Shown here: positions 1 through 12,400 of the stretch, one piece after another
Position numbering within the stretch: position 1 is the stretch's first letter
Layout of the letters: every line of letters starts with the position of its first letter
NCBI GenBank assembly: GCA_037447655.1
Contig: JBBHKE010000883.1
Coordinates: 1-64,000 of the forward strand
Reading direction: 5' to 3'
Length of the DNA stretch: 64,000 nucleotides
Source of the DNA: Zygnema cylindricum
Lineage: Eukaryota; Streptophyta; Zygnematophyceae; Zygnematales; Zygnemataceae
Made by a program: the position numbers and the translations under genes
The notes under the pieces: generated by a model
Database searches by the model: none
Told to the model about the DNA's origin: nothing
Seen by the model: only the letters and a program-made list of their open reading frames with translations

Positions 1-1288
1 CCACGTGTGGGCGTCTACAAATGTCAATTTGTAGACGTAGGCGATTGCTTATGTTCTCCACTTGCGGGCGTATACAAAAGTCCGTTGGCGTCGACAATTG
101 TCCTAGTATGTCAAGAGCTCGTTGCGGCGTACAAATGTCCGCAGTTTGTTGGCGTCTACAAGTGTCGCAAGTATTGGCGACGTGTACAACTGCCACATAT
201 TCAAAATAATGAACGCGCAAGTAACGATTGACATAGGGTACGTCCCCATGTAAGCGATACTTTGAAAAAGTATTTTGGACTGTAGTGAAGTGTTCCGTAC
301 TACTTTGAAAAGCGTCCCTATGTGCGAAAATGAAATCGGAACTTTGACATGTGACGGTTGTAGATGTAGGTACAACTTTGTGACGGCTGACGACGACTTT
401 GAAATTGGTGACGCCAACAAAAACAACGACAGTTGTAGACGTCTACATTTTTGTAATTTTGTGACACGGCAGATGTTTAGGGTTTTGTAACATTGTGACG
501 TCACGCTCACTTGTGACAACGTCGACGTCACTGATTCAAGAACTTTCGGCCATGGATACCCGATTTTATTTTCTCTACTTTTTTCGCTATACTTGCCATA
601 AAAATATACATTTAGGCAGTCAAAAGAATTATTTTTCAAATATCTTTCATTTCATGCCAGTTTCGTCGTGCCTCATTCTACAAAGTGTGAGATAAAAGTG
701 ATAGTGCGAGAGGGAGAGGGAAGAGGCGACGACGGCGCATAATTCTACTAAGGACCCATGAATGAAAGTGGAGGTCCGAGACCCATGCAAAATTTTTTCC
801 GTACATTCTCGTCTATTCCGTACATGCGCGTGACGGGCAGGGAGAAAAATAGCGAGTACTCTCCCTCGTCCTAAATTTGTTACACACGTGTGTCGCGTGC
901 GTGGGCCGTTTTGCATTCGTTTTTTGGGCGGTACTTTCTCTGAAATCTCCTCGCGAGGTGATTTTTGATAAAGTTTTTCGACTGGCTGTGTTCTCCTGTT
1001 GGGGGTCGAAAAATGGAAAACGCCAAAAAAATTTAAGATGACGACAAACATGAAGTACATTCAAAGTATCGATTTGACGTTTGCTGTACTTTTGAAGAAT
1101 TGATTTTTTTGTACGGCTAAAGTTCTTCTCCTACGGAACTGCGTTTTGGGTGAAAACGACAGATTAAAGTCGATACTTTAACACACGGGGATGTACCCAT
1201 AGGCATACTTTGAAAAGTACACCGTAAAATCAGTGCTAAAATCCAAAATAACGTTTCATAATATCGGTTACATGGGGATACGCCCTTA
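1..1288. mobile_element. Family D TIR element (D1a), left end outside the window, right end at 1285
   Basis: Bases 1-235 resemble the interior of D3 (repeated GTAGACG-type motifs, then a GCGCAAGTAA stretch). After an insertion, bases 1202-1285 match the last about 85 bases of D3, ending in GGGGATACGCCC followed by TTA. It is non-autonomous, with no transposase visible. It is interrupted by D1b at 236-1198. Confidence 0.75.
236..1198. mobile_element. Family D element D1b nested in D1a
   Basis: The element starts GGGTACGTCCCCATG and ends GGGGATGTACCC, flanked by a direct ATA at 233-235 and 1199-1201. The related element D3 shows the uninterrupted site at 31459-31461 (ACATAGG). It is 963 bp. 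TIRs beginning GGG with a 3-bp target duplication suggest PIF/Harbinger-type mobilisation. No transposase ORF is seen. Confidence 0.8.
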
Positions 1289-2718
1289 CTGTTTTTTTTA
1301 TTTTTCTTTAACATGATTACTGGAGATTCGTCAAGGTTCTCCAAACTTTTTGGCGGATACTTCCACCGTCCGATTTTGAATTTTCGACGCAAACGCCCCA
1401 TTCTATATCCAGTATCTGGCGAGTCTCCTCAACTGTCCTTGGGAGGAGACTTGCCATATACTAGACGTGTCTATTGGTCCACTTGGAAACAAAAAGGTAT
1501 CATCCACGGCGGACGACCGATGACGACCTCGCAATTGCCAAAGGCCACGTGTCTTCGTACAGGACCGTTTCTACGAAAAAATCTCTGTCGGAGGATATCT
1601 CTTTGACGACACCTTTCCTTCGTGGAAAGGACTTTGCGTATAGAACAAAACGACAAACGATAAAGTACAAATTTTCATTTTGAAAAGAATTTGGAAACGG
1701 TTGGTACAACAAAATGACAAGAACGTACAAATTGTACATTTGCGTAGCACTGATAGATATTTCAATTTGCATTCGTCCGTACATATGCCGTCCAGGTTTT
1801 GTGCTTTTCGAATCTTTCGTTATTCTCGGCTGGCTGAGCAGGATCCCACGTGGTTCCAATCGCAATGTAACACGTCTTCATTTTTTGTCTCGCTGGCACG
1901 ATCTGATGGAGAAGCGATACAAATAGTACTGCCAGTAAACGTGGCCGTACGATTACTAGGAACGCCTGACAGAGGTTCACCCTTTGAGCGTTGTTCCAAT
2001 AGGTGGTCTCAGTAAACGTCGAAAATTCGTTTATCGAAGCCATCGTTCCATTGTGTTCGGTCAGTAACCGACATTTTATTTTCGTGGCACACTTTGATTG
2101 GTCCACGTAATAGATGAATACGATTCTGATAATCTTTAAAGAATCTTTGGCAGCATATTGTGACCACATATTTTCAACAGCGAAGGTAAAAAGTGAATCG
2201 TACGACGTATTGATTAAAATCTGTACGGGCGGACGAAACTTAAGATTTGTAAAAGCGTACGAAAATGTCAAAATGGTTAGTTGACCGCAACAGAAGCGTG
2301 AAACAATAACATCCGTCAAATATATTCTTGCGGCTTCCGGTAGCCTCGCATCCTCTTTGGCGGAAGGCACATGTCATATGCGACGTGTACCCACCTGGTC
2401 GCGCGGTCGTCGTAGATATTTGTTTACTTTTCCACAAGGCACGATGCTATTCGTTCAGGCCCTTAAAATTGACCTACTCCGGGTCACTTGTTGCGAACTG
2501 AAAGTGTCACACGATGGCGTGTCCAAATATGCATCTGACGGTCCATGTTTACGCCCATAAACGTGGAGAATGAAATCTCTCATTTAGTAGGCTTGTTTTT
2601 TTGACATTTTATTTTTTTGGTACTTTACTGTACGAAATAGTACTGCTTTCAGTAAACAACGACATTTTCCCCTTAATGGAACCTTACCCTTAGACAAAAG
2701 CAAAAACTGCAGCATAAG
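1289..2718. other. Non-coding stretch with a family-C-like right terminus
   Basis: No gene supported. Short overlapping ORFs on both strands have no recognisable domains. Around 2672-2694 the sequence ends like family C (TTAATGGAACCTTACCC then TTA), so at least the 3' part is a decayed relative of C. I could not place its left end. Confidence 0.35.
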
Positions 2719-3265
2719 TACACCGCGAATCGTTATTAGTGTCAAAGTTTAAATAGTGTTGAAGAAAATTTACTGTAATTGATGCTAATTAAGAATTTGA
2801 AATTTTTATAAAAAAAGGTGTATCCTAAATTTGAAATTTTCAAAAAAAAGGTGTATTCTAATTTCGGAATTATGCTAATTTGGGAACATCAAAATTGGAA
2901 TTTTCGCCGTACGATTATATACATTAATATATGTATCCGTACAAAATATTGGAAATCGCACGCTGACTATTTTAAGTGTGAGACTAATCCCGTTTTTTGA
3001 GCGCACGTTCCTATGCGTGCGCGTGTGATTTAATTCATTTATTATAAAAAATTTCACTTGAAATGGTACATTTATGTACTGTCTGACATCGACCGTACAC
3101 CACACTATTTATATCTTATTGTACTTTCGTTGTTTATGCTAGTTTTTACGGTACGTTAATTAACGTCAAGGAAAAATGAAAATCATGTATCCTATTTGAG
3201 GAAAAAAATCAAAATTTTAAGAACCCAAATTAGTGACTTTGACACTAATAACGATTCGTGGTGTA
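2719..3265. mobile_element. Family A MITE (A1)
   Basis: The left end TACACCGCGAATCGTTATTA is inverted at the right end (TAATAACGATTCGTGGTGTA). It is 547 bp including the TA dinucleotides, AT-rich and without a gene. Confidence 0.8.
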
Positions 3266-5005
3266 GCTGGCCTGCTTTTGCTTATCTTCTCAACTCAGGA
3301 ATATATTTCTCTCTACTCTTTGGCTCTCCAATGGTCTTCTTTTCTCCTTACGGTGAAAATGTCCGCCAAACCCATCCTCTTATTTCTGTAGAATTCCTGA
3401 CTCTTATGGGATCCGAAAAAAAGAAATAACATTAAGAATTAAAGGAATAAGATAAAGAAATTATTGGAAACACTCCTTAAACAATGGGTATACAGGACTG
3501 TAGTTGTGACTGGTTTTCCTGGATCAGAAGAAGAAACTGATGTAAAAAATTTCGACGTTACCCGTCAGAAATGAATACATGTACTAATACATATAATAAT
3601 AGTAGTTACTCGTTCCCATAGGTTTTGTATGTGGCCAGTGAAGGTGGTGCAATGTTATAAGGAGAGATTCAAAGCGACACTTCACATATATTACCAACTT
3701 ATTTCGCATACGCAACATGCGAGGTAATATTAAACTATTTTGTATACACAACATGCAATTCCCTGTCATACTTCCAGTCACGAAACAAAAAAAAAGGTGG
3801 AGTCGACCATTACAAGAAAAACCTAAATTCCCTTATAAATTACAGGAAACCGACATACTTTTAAAGGCACTACCCTTCAAATGTGGCGAGAACCAAGTCT
3901 GGAAACAGCTACAAAATAACAACAAGAATTTCTCAAAGGCAAAAAAAAATCACTGACTCGACAATGTACACTTTTCATTCATAGGTTTAAATTTACAATC
4001 TCCTTCCCATGTCCCTTTCGCTCCAACCATCGACTTGAAGGAATAAAATATCAATGTATTTTTGACCTAAAAGTCAACTGAAAATTATTCATAACCTACA
4101 AAGGAACTAATAAAAAAAACCGCCAATGGATGTTTGCTCCACTGTCAAAATTGAAAGAAATACTTTCCACTTTTAATAACATTTTTTCCTAGAGGCCGAA
4201 AATGTTCGGCACGTTAACTAACCTTACTACTGAATTTAACGAGAAACTTAAAAAGTTATATCTGTATAAGAAAACTAAATGCACGTGTACACGAAAAAAG
4301 AAACAAAAGGGGAAAAAAATATTCACACTTTTTCAAATAACCTACGCATAGGTTACATTTTTGTTAACTCCACATCCTCCACCAAACTATACCCACCCAT
4401 TCCCGCAGTATTGTGGAGTCTACAGGTGACACCTGTGACAATCCCCCTTCCAGAAACTACAGATTTCTCATCAACAAAAAGTCTCCTCACCTACTTTTAA
4501 TAAAAATTGGGCAATTTCTCTCAAACACTTGCCTCCCGCTTTTAAGCTCTCTCCTGCCTCTCCCACATTCCCCTCTTCCTTCTCCTTTCCTTTTCCTCGA
4601 CCTTCTCTTTTCCTCCCCTCACCTCCCCGTTTTCTTCAGCGTCTACAAGTGCTCTTCCCTCAGCCATTCTTTAGAGCAATTTTGGCATTCCTTTCTGAGT
4701 CTCCATGTCCCTATGGAGTTTCCCCTCCCATCCTCTCCACTCCTCAACACCCCCCCCCCTTCTCTCTCTCTCTACCCCTCTCTCCTCCTCTCCTTCTCCC
4801 TCTCCTCTCCCTCTCCGCTCTCTCCCTCCCTCTCCCTCTCTCCCTGTCTCCCTCTCACCTCTCTCTCCTCTCCTCTCTCGCTTGCCCTCCCTCCTTCAGT
4901 CGCCACAAATCAGCAACCCCCCACCCAAATCTCTCTTTCTCTCCCGCTATCTCATTCTCTTCCCTCCCTCACTCTCTCTCTCCCTCTTTCAGTCCCCATC
5001 TCCAA
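3266..5005. other. Non-coding stretch with a long polypyrimidine tract at about 4520-5000
   Basis: No gene supported in 3266-4500. From about 4520 to 5000 the plus strand is a CT-rich tract (CTCCCTCTCC-type repeats). Open frames there in all phases are low-complexity artefacts. The tract lies just downstream of the stop codon of the minus-strand VTT gene and may form part of its 3' flank. Confidence 0.6.
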
Positions 5006-8000
5006 TCACCGGGCACCTCCTGCGAGAATACTATAGTCCTCCACCTGGCCCAATGATCCGCTGCCACGTGGCAGCAAACCAGAAGCTACTGGATTCTGAT
5101 CAACGGCAAAAAAAGTCGTCACATTTTCGACACTTCTCGGGGATTTCCACGCAGAGTCCAGCTCATCGTTTGTGGAATGATCCAATCTTCTCAAATAAAA
5201 TTGTGTTAATTGTGTTTTATCGACCAACTGGGTGCCATTACCATACGAACCTCCATTCCAAAAGACTTCTCCTCTGATAGGAGGAGCTCTCTGTCCAGTC
5301 ATATCCATCAATTCGGAATCTTCTTGATTCGCCTCCCGATCCTCCAGTTCTTTTAAAGCTTTTCGACCGTAAATCATTCCCAAAACAACGACTACTACGG
5401 CCATACAAAGTCCTAATCCTTGTGAACCCATTTCCAAAGGAGTTAACCTTCGACGTTTCGCTTGATGATAATCTGCCAAAGTCTTTACGAGTCTTCCACT
5501 GCGATGAGAGACAGGAAAAAGTAGAAAGAAAAAGAGAGCAAAAAAAAGTCAAAAAACAAGTGAGTGGGTGAGGGGGCGAGAGAGAACAAAAAAAATAGAG
5601 CAACAGGTTTGTTTTGAACTACAAAAGCCAGTTTGACAAGCGCGTTTGTAATTTTTTTATCCAAAGACACCAAGATAATTTACGAAAACGAGATTTGATG
5701 ACATCGGAATGAATGTCGCCGCTCTGAGAAGAATCATGACTTACTTTGAAAAACCTAATTTTGAAAAATATGGTCTTCTTCTGTAGAACATGTATCCTTC
5801 TCACTTCAGACGTGGAGGCCATAAAAACATACAACAGATAAACTCTGGCTTAAAGATATTTGATTTCCCTCACTCACCAGTAGATGGTGAGAAGTGCATC
5901 GGGTACCAAAGTCAACATAGAAGCAGTAATGTACGGTCCATACTCTATTTTTGTAGCAGATATTGCATCTGCAAATTTTTCACAAAATGCATAAACCAAG
6001 GTGGCCCCACGTATGTAAAAGAGCAAAAAATTTACTGCCTCTCCCCCTCTTAGTATTTCCCCTTCGTTCCTCCACTCTCTATTCCCTCCCTCCTTCCCTC
6101 CTCTTTCTCGCCTCTCTCACCCTTTCCCTTCAACTCCCTCTCTCCTAAAAGCTGATCAAGATCAAAGAGAAAGCAGTATGAAAAGTTTTTTCTAAACTTA
6201 CAGTTCAAAGCTGCGTAAGGGAAGGGCGATAATCTGAGAAGGATGACAACTCGAAACTGATGAAAAAAACCACCATGCTCAGCTAAATGCAAAATTGCAG
6301 CTTTTTTCGGTTGATTGGCCAACCAATCCTGTGGAAGACAAATTATGGACAGAAGAGAAGGTTAGTAGCATAAAAAGAAATATGTGGATGGTTTTAAAAA
6401 AGTTGGTGAGAAGAAGCATAAGATTCAAGGAAGTCATTTACATAAAAAATTGTAACCGTTGGACCAAAACGGAGCAGTAAAAAGTAAGTCGCCACCCAGA
6501 AAAAAAGAAAGTAAAAAATGCTCTCCCCAGGATTATGCGGTGGGCGTCGCTTGTCTTTTAACGACAGAGAGACACAGAACCTTCTGCAAGTTGGATGGGT
6601 TCCTTCCTTCCTTCCTTCCTTCCTTCCCCTTCCTATCCTTCCTTCCTTCCTATCTTTTCCTTCCTACCAAACAAAACCCGTTTAAGTTGAGAACTCACTT
6701 GTACTCGTTTTTGCAAAAGCCAGCGACCCACAAAATACGGAATTGTGCAACCAATGCTTGCACCGATTAAAATGAGAAGAAAACCCCAGAGATAACCAAA
6801 GATGATACCAGTGAGCCACATGGAGGGCCCTGTCGGCAACAAAAAAACTGGCAGGAATGAAAGAGACAAAATAGAAATTATTGCCAACATTGGCTTGTTG
6901 ACATGGAGGGCCTCCCAGCCCATCAAAGGAACAATGACCTGCAAAAATACAGCCAAAAACTGAATGCTTAATATGAATTGAACATTGAGTATCAGAATTC
7001 GAACATATGTTAAAAGATATGAAGGAACTCCATGCCAAACCCAATCCTGAAGGAAAAATGAAATCTTTTCCTTGACGACTACACACAAGCGGGTTACTAC
7101 TTAAAGAGACTGAAATCTACTGGAGTCAGTTTCCACAGACCTTGTTTCTTTAGTTTCTAAAATTTTCAAATTACTAAAACAATAACGTACCTATGCATAG
7201 ACTTAATGATGACACATGCTTTTCTGAAATGGTGTACTAAGTCGAATCTAAGCTGGGTATGGACAAACACATTGGAAGCATAAGAGCCACCCAGGACATT
7301 GAAAAGATAAGCGCATTTTCTAGTGGAAAATTCTGAACATTGATGGATGGAGTAATACAAAAACAATGTGAGCTTAAAGTAACATGGTTTGGATCCAATT
7401 GAAAGGCTTCATGTGAGAATCGCTCAACCAAATAGAAAGGCAATGACACTGACCATAATCAATACCTACTACACTGTTAAACACCAGTAGCATGACTTTC
7501 ATTAACAAGTGCTATAGTCGACTCAAAGAGACCAATAAACACTTATTTTCAAATACTACTAGACAATTTCAGCAGTTTAGCTTTAAAAAACCATGCAATG
7601 CATTTAATTCCTAAAACTGAGAGATCACATTGATGGTGATACATGTTGTATGACCAAACGACAATTTTCGCCAGATTGGCAACTTCTAAGTATCGTATTC
7701 TTTGAATTGCTACGAGCATTAAGTTTTTCCTCGCCTCTCAAACTTTTAATGTTGTTATTTAGTTTTTTTAAACCTTCATACAATATCATGCTCGAATTGC
7801 AAGGGTTTTATCCTTTGATTGGTCAATTATTTATAAAACAATGGTACACGGAAGAAAGAGCCGGAAAGAAATTTTGAACTCTGATAGCAATTCAAGCTCT
7901 CATGTCAAAGAAACTCTAAAAACACACACTAACAAGCAATAAAGGGCATGGAAAAGCAGAGGTTACGCAACATTCATTTGAAATATGTGTACAAGTTTCT

Positions 8001-8782
8001 CAACCCATAGGCTAAATACATATGTGGAGTGTAAACAATGTCTTGATTTCAAGTTCACATTTAGCTTTCAGTTGATAGTGATAATTGAAATGATTAGAGC
8101 TCAGGCAACTAACTTGACTTACCTCCACTTACCCTGTTCACAACGGAAAGGACGCCTTCCAAATGACATCCTTGCTTCTATAATTGCTACATAAAGAGAT
8201 ACAAGCGCTGTACACTGACTAGGATATGACTGTATCTACACTGCCTGTTCTGCCAGTCTATATAGATGAGTTCTTCTCCTTATGTAACTTTTAGAGTTCA
8301 TGTAGAGCACCGTGATTCTCTGCAACATCACTCCTATAATTAAATCCTTTTTAAAGCGTTATAATTAATATTTTTACAATTAAAGCTTTTAAAGCTTTTT
8401 TGCATGTCAATGACGAATTTTGATCTAAATTGGCAAAATTGATGACATGTCCTTGTCCTCAACTAGCTAAAAAATGCACACTATCATCTACGTCAGAGAA
8501 TTAACGTTATAAACGAACCTTTTCGAGAAGGATTGGAACACCGAAGAGCAACGCAGCAACCAGTACTGTGATACAAACTAAAAAAAAAACCAAGTATGCT
8601 GTCCATCTTAAGCAATTCCAAAAGCAGGAGCGTCGTTTTGGTTGCAGAGACTCAAAGTCTAGCTCCATATCTTCTTCCTTATCATCATCTAAACTCAGCG
8701 GAACAAAAATATGGTCATTTCGACCAGCAATAATGGCCCTTGACTTGTCTCCTGATTGATTGACTTTATTTGAGGAAGCCAT
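5006..8782 (-). CDS. TVP38/TMEM64 (VTT/DedA, SNARE-associated Golgi) family membrane protein
   Basis: Five exons on the minus strand: 8782-8519, 6938-6699, 6328-6202, 5968-5878 and 5498-5006. All junctions are GT-AG and the phases close perfectly, giving 404 residues. A short cytosolic N-terminus is followed by a membrane span at about 60-86. The VTT core follows, with LLPTGPSMWLTGIIFGY, IPYFVG, QPKKAAILHLAEHG and the diagnostic FHQFRVVILLRLSPFPY. Next comes IEYGPYITASMLTLVPDALL, and a further span (LGLCMAVVVVVLGMIYG) lies in the last exon. The tail of about 120 residues is polar and not family-typical. VTT proteins act in endomembrane lipid and vesicle homeostasis; exact role and compartment are inference. 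The ATG is the first in exon 1. The start faces the unrecognised gene at 9418, 635 bp away, so the two may share a bidirectional promoter. Confidence 0.93.
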
Positions 8783-9417
8783 AACTATAGCAAAACAAGA
8801 AGGTAAAAAAATTTACAAAGAGAGGCGCTGCAATAACATTTTTTAGGATTTAATCCTCGCTTTGTTGTTGTACAAGGAATAAGAATTGATTTTCCAACTT
8901 GTCATAGTAATCGAAAAAAAACAAAAACAAGCGCTTTCCTGTAAAAAAGCATGTTCGATTGTCCAAACTGAAAGAATCCTCCTCCGAAAATTTTTGATCG
9001 TAGAGTGAAGACTAAAAGTTGAAGACAACGTATCCACTGTAGTGTGGTAGGAATCAATAGCTTGGGGAAGTTGATTCCTCGACTGGCGAGACAACTGCTT
9101 CTCAGAATGTGGAACGGTTTCTGTTGTTTGTAACTTTGTATGTCATTCTGTGTCCCTGTGACAGAGCACAGGCGAAAGTTCTCCGTACAAAGGGACGTCA
9201 ACAGACGCACTTCTCAGCATGGGTTACGTGCTCGTTACGCTACGTTCATGTACGTCACGACAGGATAATTACATCATTATTAATTTTACTGAGCTAAATG
9301 AATGGAAATAATTGCAGTGGCCCCATTTTACAGATGCAGTACATTATTATACGACACTCAAAACACGTATGCTGCGCGTATAATACATGTAGCCATCTTG
9401 TTACGTGATTTTGAACC
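8783..9417. promoter_or_regulatory. Divergent intergenic region between the VTT gene and the gene at 9418
   Basis: This 635-bp gap separates two divergent start codons, so it must hold both 5' UTRs and promoters unless further 5' exons exist. No TATA box or other element could be assigned with confidence. Confidence 0.4.
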
Positions 9418-12400
9418 ATGAGTCACATGGAACGAGCTTTGAGTCCCATGAATATGGCAGAATTGGTATCGCAACAGATACATTACTGTAGCGTGGCCTT
9501 TCTATGTGTAGAACCGGAGAGCAGGACAGCAGGTAAAGTTATGTAAAGTACAGTCCTGTACAGTACGGTGGTGACTTTGTTCATGTCGTATTGTAGTTAC
9601 CCACGGAACTTCAACATAGAACTGTCACAGGAAGTACGTACGGCAAACATCTTGGCTCTTCATTCTGAGGCATTTTGAATGAAACATTTAGCTTCCATTC
9701 AAGAGTGAAGAGGAGTTGAGTCAGACGACTACCAAGTAAAAAACAAGAACAAAAGGAAATAAAACGAGAGAAAAAGTGGAACATTTTTCTTCTGTGCCTT
9801 TATCCTTCAGCCTTAACGGTCTCCATCGGGAAAAAGGTGCGAATACTCTGTGTTTGGGTGAAAGCAAGTGGTATGAGAATATTTAAACATTTTGTAAACT
9901 CACACTTACAACAGCTTCAACAGTAGAAATTCTTATCTCAAACATCACCGGAATCACAAAAGTCTCACCAAGCTAACAATTTTCAAATCTTAAATAATCT
10001 GCAGTCTATTCTCAGATGTTGACACGAAGAAGTGAGAAGAAAAGGACTCTAGAAAATTGTGCAACTCTAGACATCTCTAGAAACCCTAAATAATAAAATG
10101 TGACAGCTAAATGATGTGCGTGGTTTTCAAACTGTCTATAGATTCAGCAGTAGGGAGCTTAAAACCAAAATTGACTCTGATTCAACATACAAGAAGTGGA
10201 TAATACGGTAAGGAGATAATTATTGCATTAACCAATCGGACGATTTCCCAGAATATCTCTTTCAGTAAGGAGCAATTTATGTAAATAGACACGTTCTCGT
10301 ACTTTTATTTTTGAGAATTTATAGTCAGTCGAAGTCTTTTTCAGCATTGGTTTTGTTTTTTTATGGAATTTGATGAGCAATTTTATGATGCCATGTTAGT
10401 CAGATATTCTTAACTTCTGGTTCCAAAATCAGGTGCAATGCAATACATTTGAAGTCATATTTCCTTTTGGAATTTTCACTTTACTTCCCTTTAAGAACCA
10501 TCCTCTAGGTTTCTGATACAGGTAAGCGTCCAGATCAATCGTTGTTGGCCGAGTGTAGTCGTTGACATTGCCAATTTTTACCCATGGTTGATTCTAACTT
10601 GGTAAAGAAGTTTGTCCATTCCTCATGTTTTTTTTTTGCCATTACTGACTTCCATGTTAACTGGTTTGAAACAGACATAATGGCTTTTGGGAGACCGTCA
10701 TCGTGGCAACAATACTTCTTTCTTTTTTTTTTAAGCGTGAAATGTATTTTAGCATACAGCCCGGGCGACGTTGTTCCCATGTCAAGAAGAGGGCAATACC
10801 ATGGAGTAATGTCCATCTTCCTTCTTTAGAGTAATTTAGTTCCCTTTTTCTAGTTGTTGTCTTTGTTTATGTAACTGTTTGGCTTTATTTCCTCCACCAC
10901 TGCTTGTTTTCCATGAATTTTTATGCTTGTGCATTGGCTGTATATGGAATCATTTACTTCAATAAAATCCTATGTATCTTTTTTGATGCAGATGCGTACA
11001 GAATGGCATGATACTTTAGGAAGACATTGCCCGCGATTTGGAGTTAGTCGGGAGGTATTTTACCAGACAACTCTTCCTGTTGGATGTGATATGTTTTCTT
11101 TTTATGAATTAGGGACATAAAATGACCTGAGATATACATCATACCTTAGCTTATGCCCTCATACAGATGTGGATCTCCTTCCTATTGTTTTGATTACCAT
11201 CAAAAGTGGCCGTTTTTTAACGCCAAATTGTATCGTACTCGTCTAGACCAGTATTTATCCTCATTGTTATTATACACAATAATGATGGAGCTTCAGAACT
11301 ATCCAATTTGTGGGAAGTCTGGACTAGCTAAGAAAGTTTGCGAAAGAATGAGATGTACGAAAATCGTTTGATGAGAGTTTTGCAATGATGCAGGTTGTGC
11401 TACCTATCCCACGACCGGTTGGATTTTCTAGCAATGAAGCCTACAAATTGTGAGATTTCTTGTCTCATCGTCATCTCAGTTAAAACAAAGGAGATAATTG
11501 AACAAACATGTCGAAACTGTCTTTGCATGCAGGTGTTTTTAATGTGTAGGCACTGTTTTTGGCATAATTTTTTCTGGTCTGTAAGCAGACTTTGTTTCTA
11601 AATGGACATGAGCCGATCATCTAGGATTATCGATGAATTCTTCCTGCCATGTAAGTAACTTGCATAAAACTGATTAACCTTAGCTTGAAATGAAAGTACA
11701 TGTCTATGTTCTATCATATGGTGCACGTAACTCCATCTCCGGTTCTATTTTCTAGTAATGAATATGATTTCGATCCAAAATATAGTTGCAGTCTTTGGTG
11801 CTTGATCAACGTAGTAGATCAATTGTAACAAAAATCTTAATGATGCAGAGCTCTCATGGTTGGAAAGGAGAGGTATACGACCCCATGGCTTCTTGTTTTT
11901 GGTCTTCCTAGTGGGAGAGTTCCCATGGTGGACATTACTCTGGTGAGTAGTTCATCTCTTATTTGATTGGTGGACAACGGTAGGTGGCTTGTGGTTTATC
12001 TCCACATTATTTATTTAGTGTCCAGTCATGTTAAATTTAAGGGCTATTTTTGGCGAAAAAAACAGGGCTGTTTTTTTCTCACATATATCTGTGTGGACCA
12101 AAGTGACTGCAAAACATTTACCTAAAGTAAACCAACATTTGTGATCATTTTGTACTACAAATCATTTCAGTGAAGATCCAGGCACTTAATTTTTCTTTGC
12201 TTGTAATGGCTGTGCATATAGGATAATCATTTGCATCCTTAATAATATTGAAAAAACATACACAGCTATACAAAAATCATAAATTCTGGACACGTAAAAT
12301 CTTCAAATGAAGTAGAACGCCTTCCTGTGACAATTAAGTTCTTAAACTGTACAATTGTAAAGAAGCTTCCCTCAACTGTAAAAACTCTCGAATCGTTTAT

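Noticed and set aside
1762-2370. 202-codon minus-strand ORF
   Set aside because: No recognisable motif, unusual composition, and it lies in transposon-like DNA; length alone is weak evidence.
4413-5056. Three overlapping long plus-strand ORFs (175-207 codons) rich in Ser, Pro and Leu
   Set aside because: They are translations of a CT-rich repeat in all three frames, with no domain, and lie just past the stop of a minus-strand gene.
6682-7088. Alternative minus-strand ORF overlapping VTT exon 2
   Set aside because: Only the other frame encodes the conserved VTT residues and joins in phase to the neighbouring exons.
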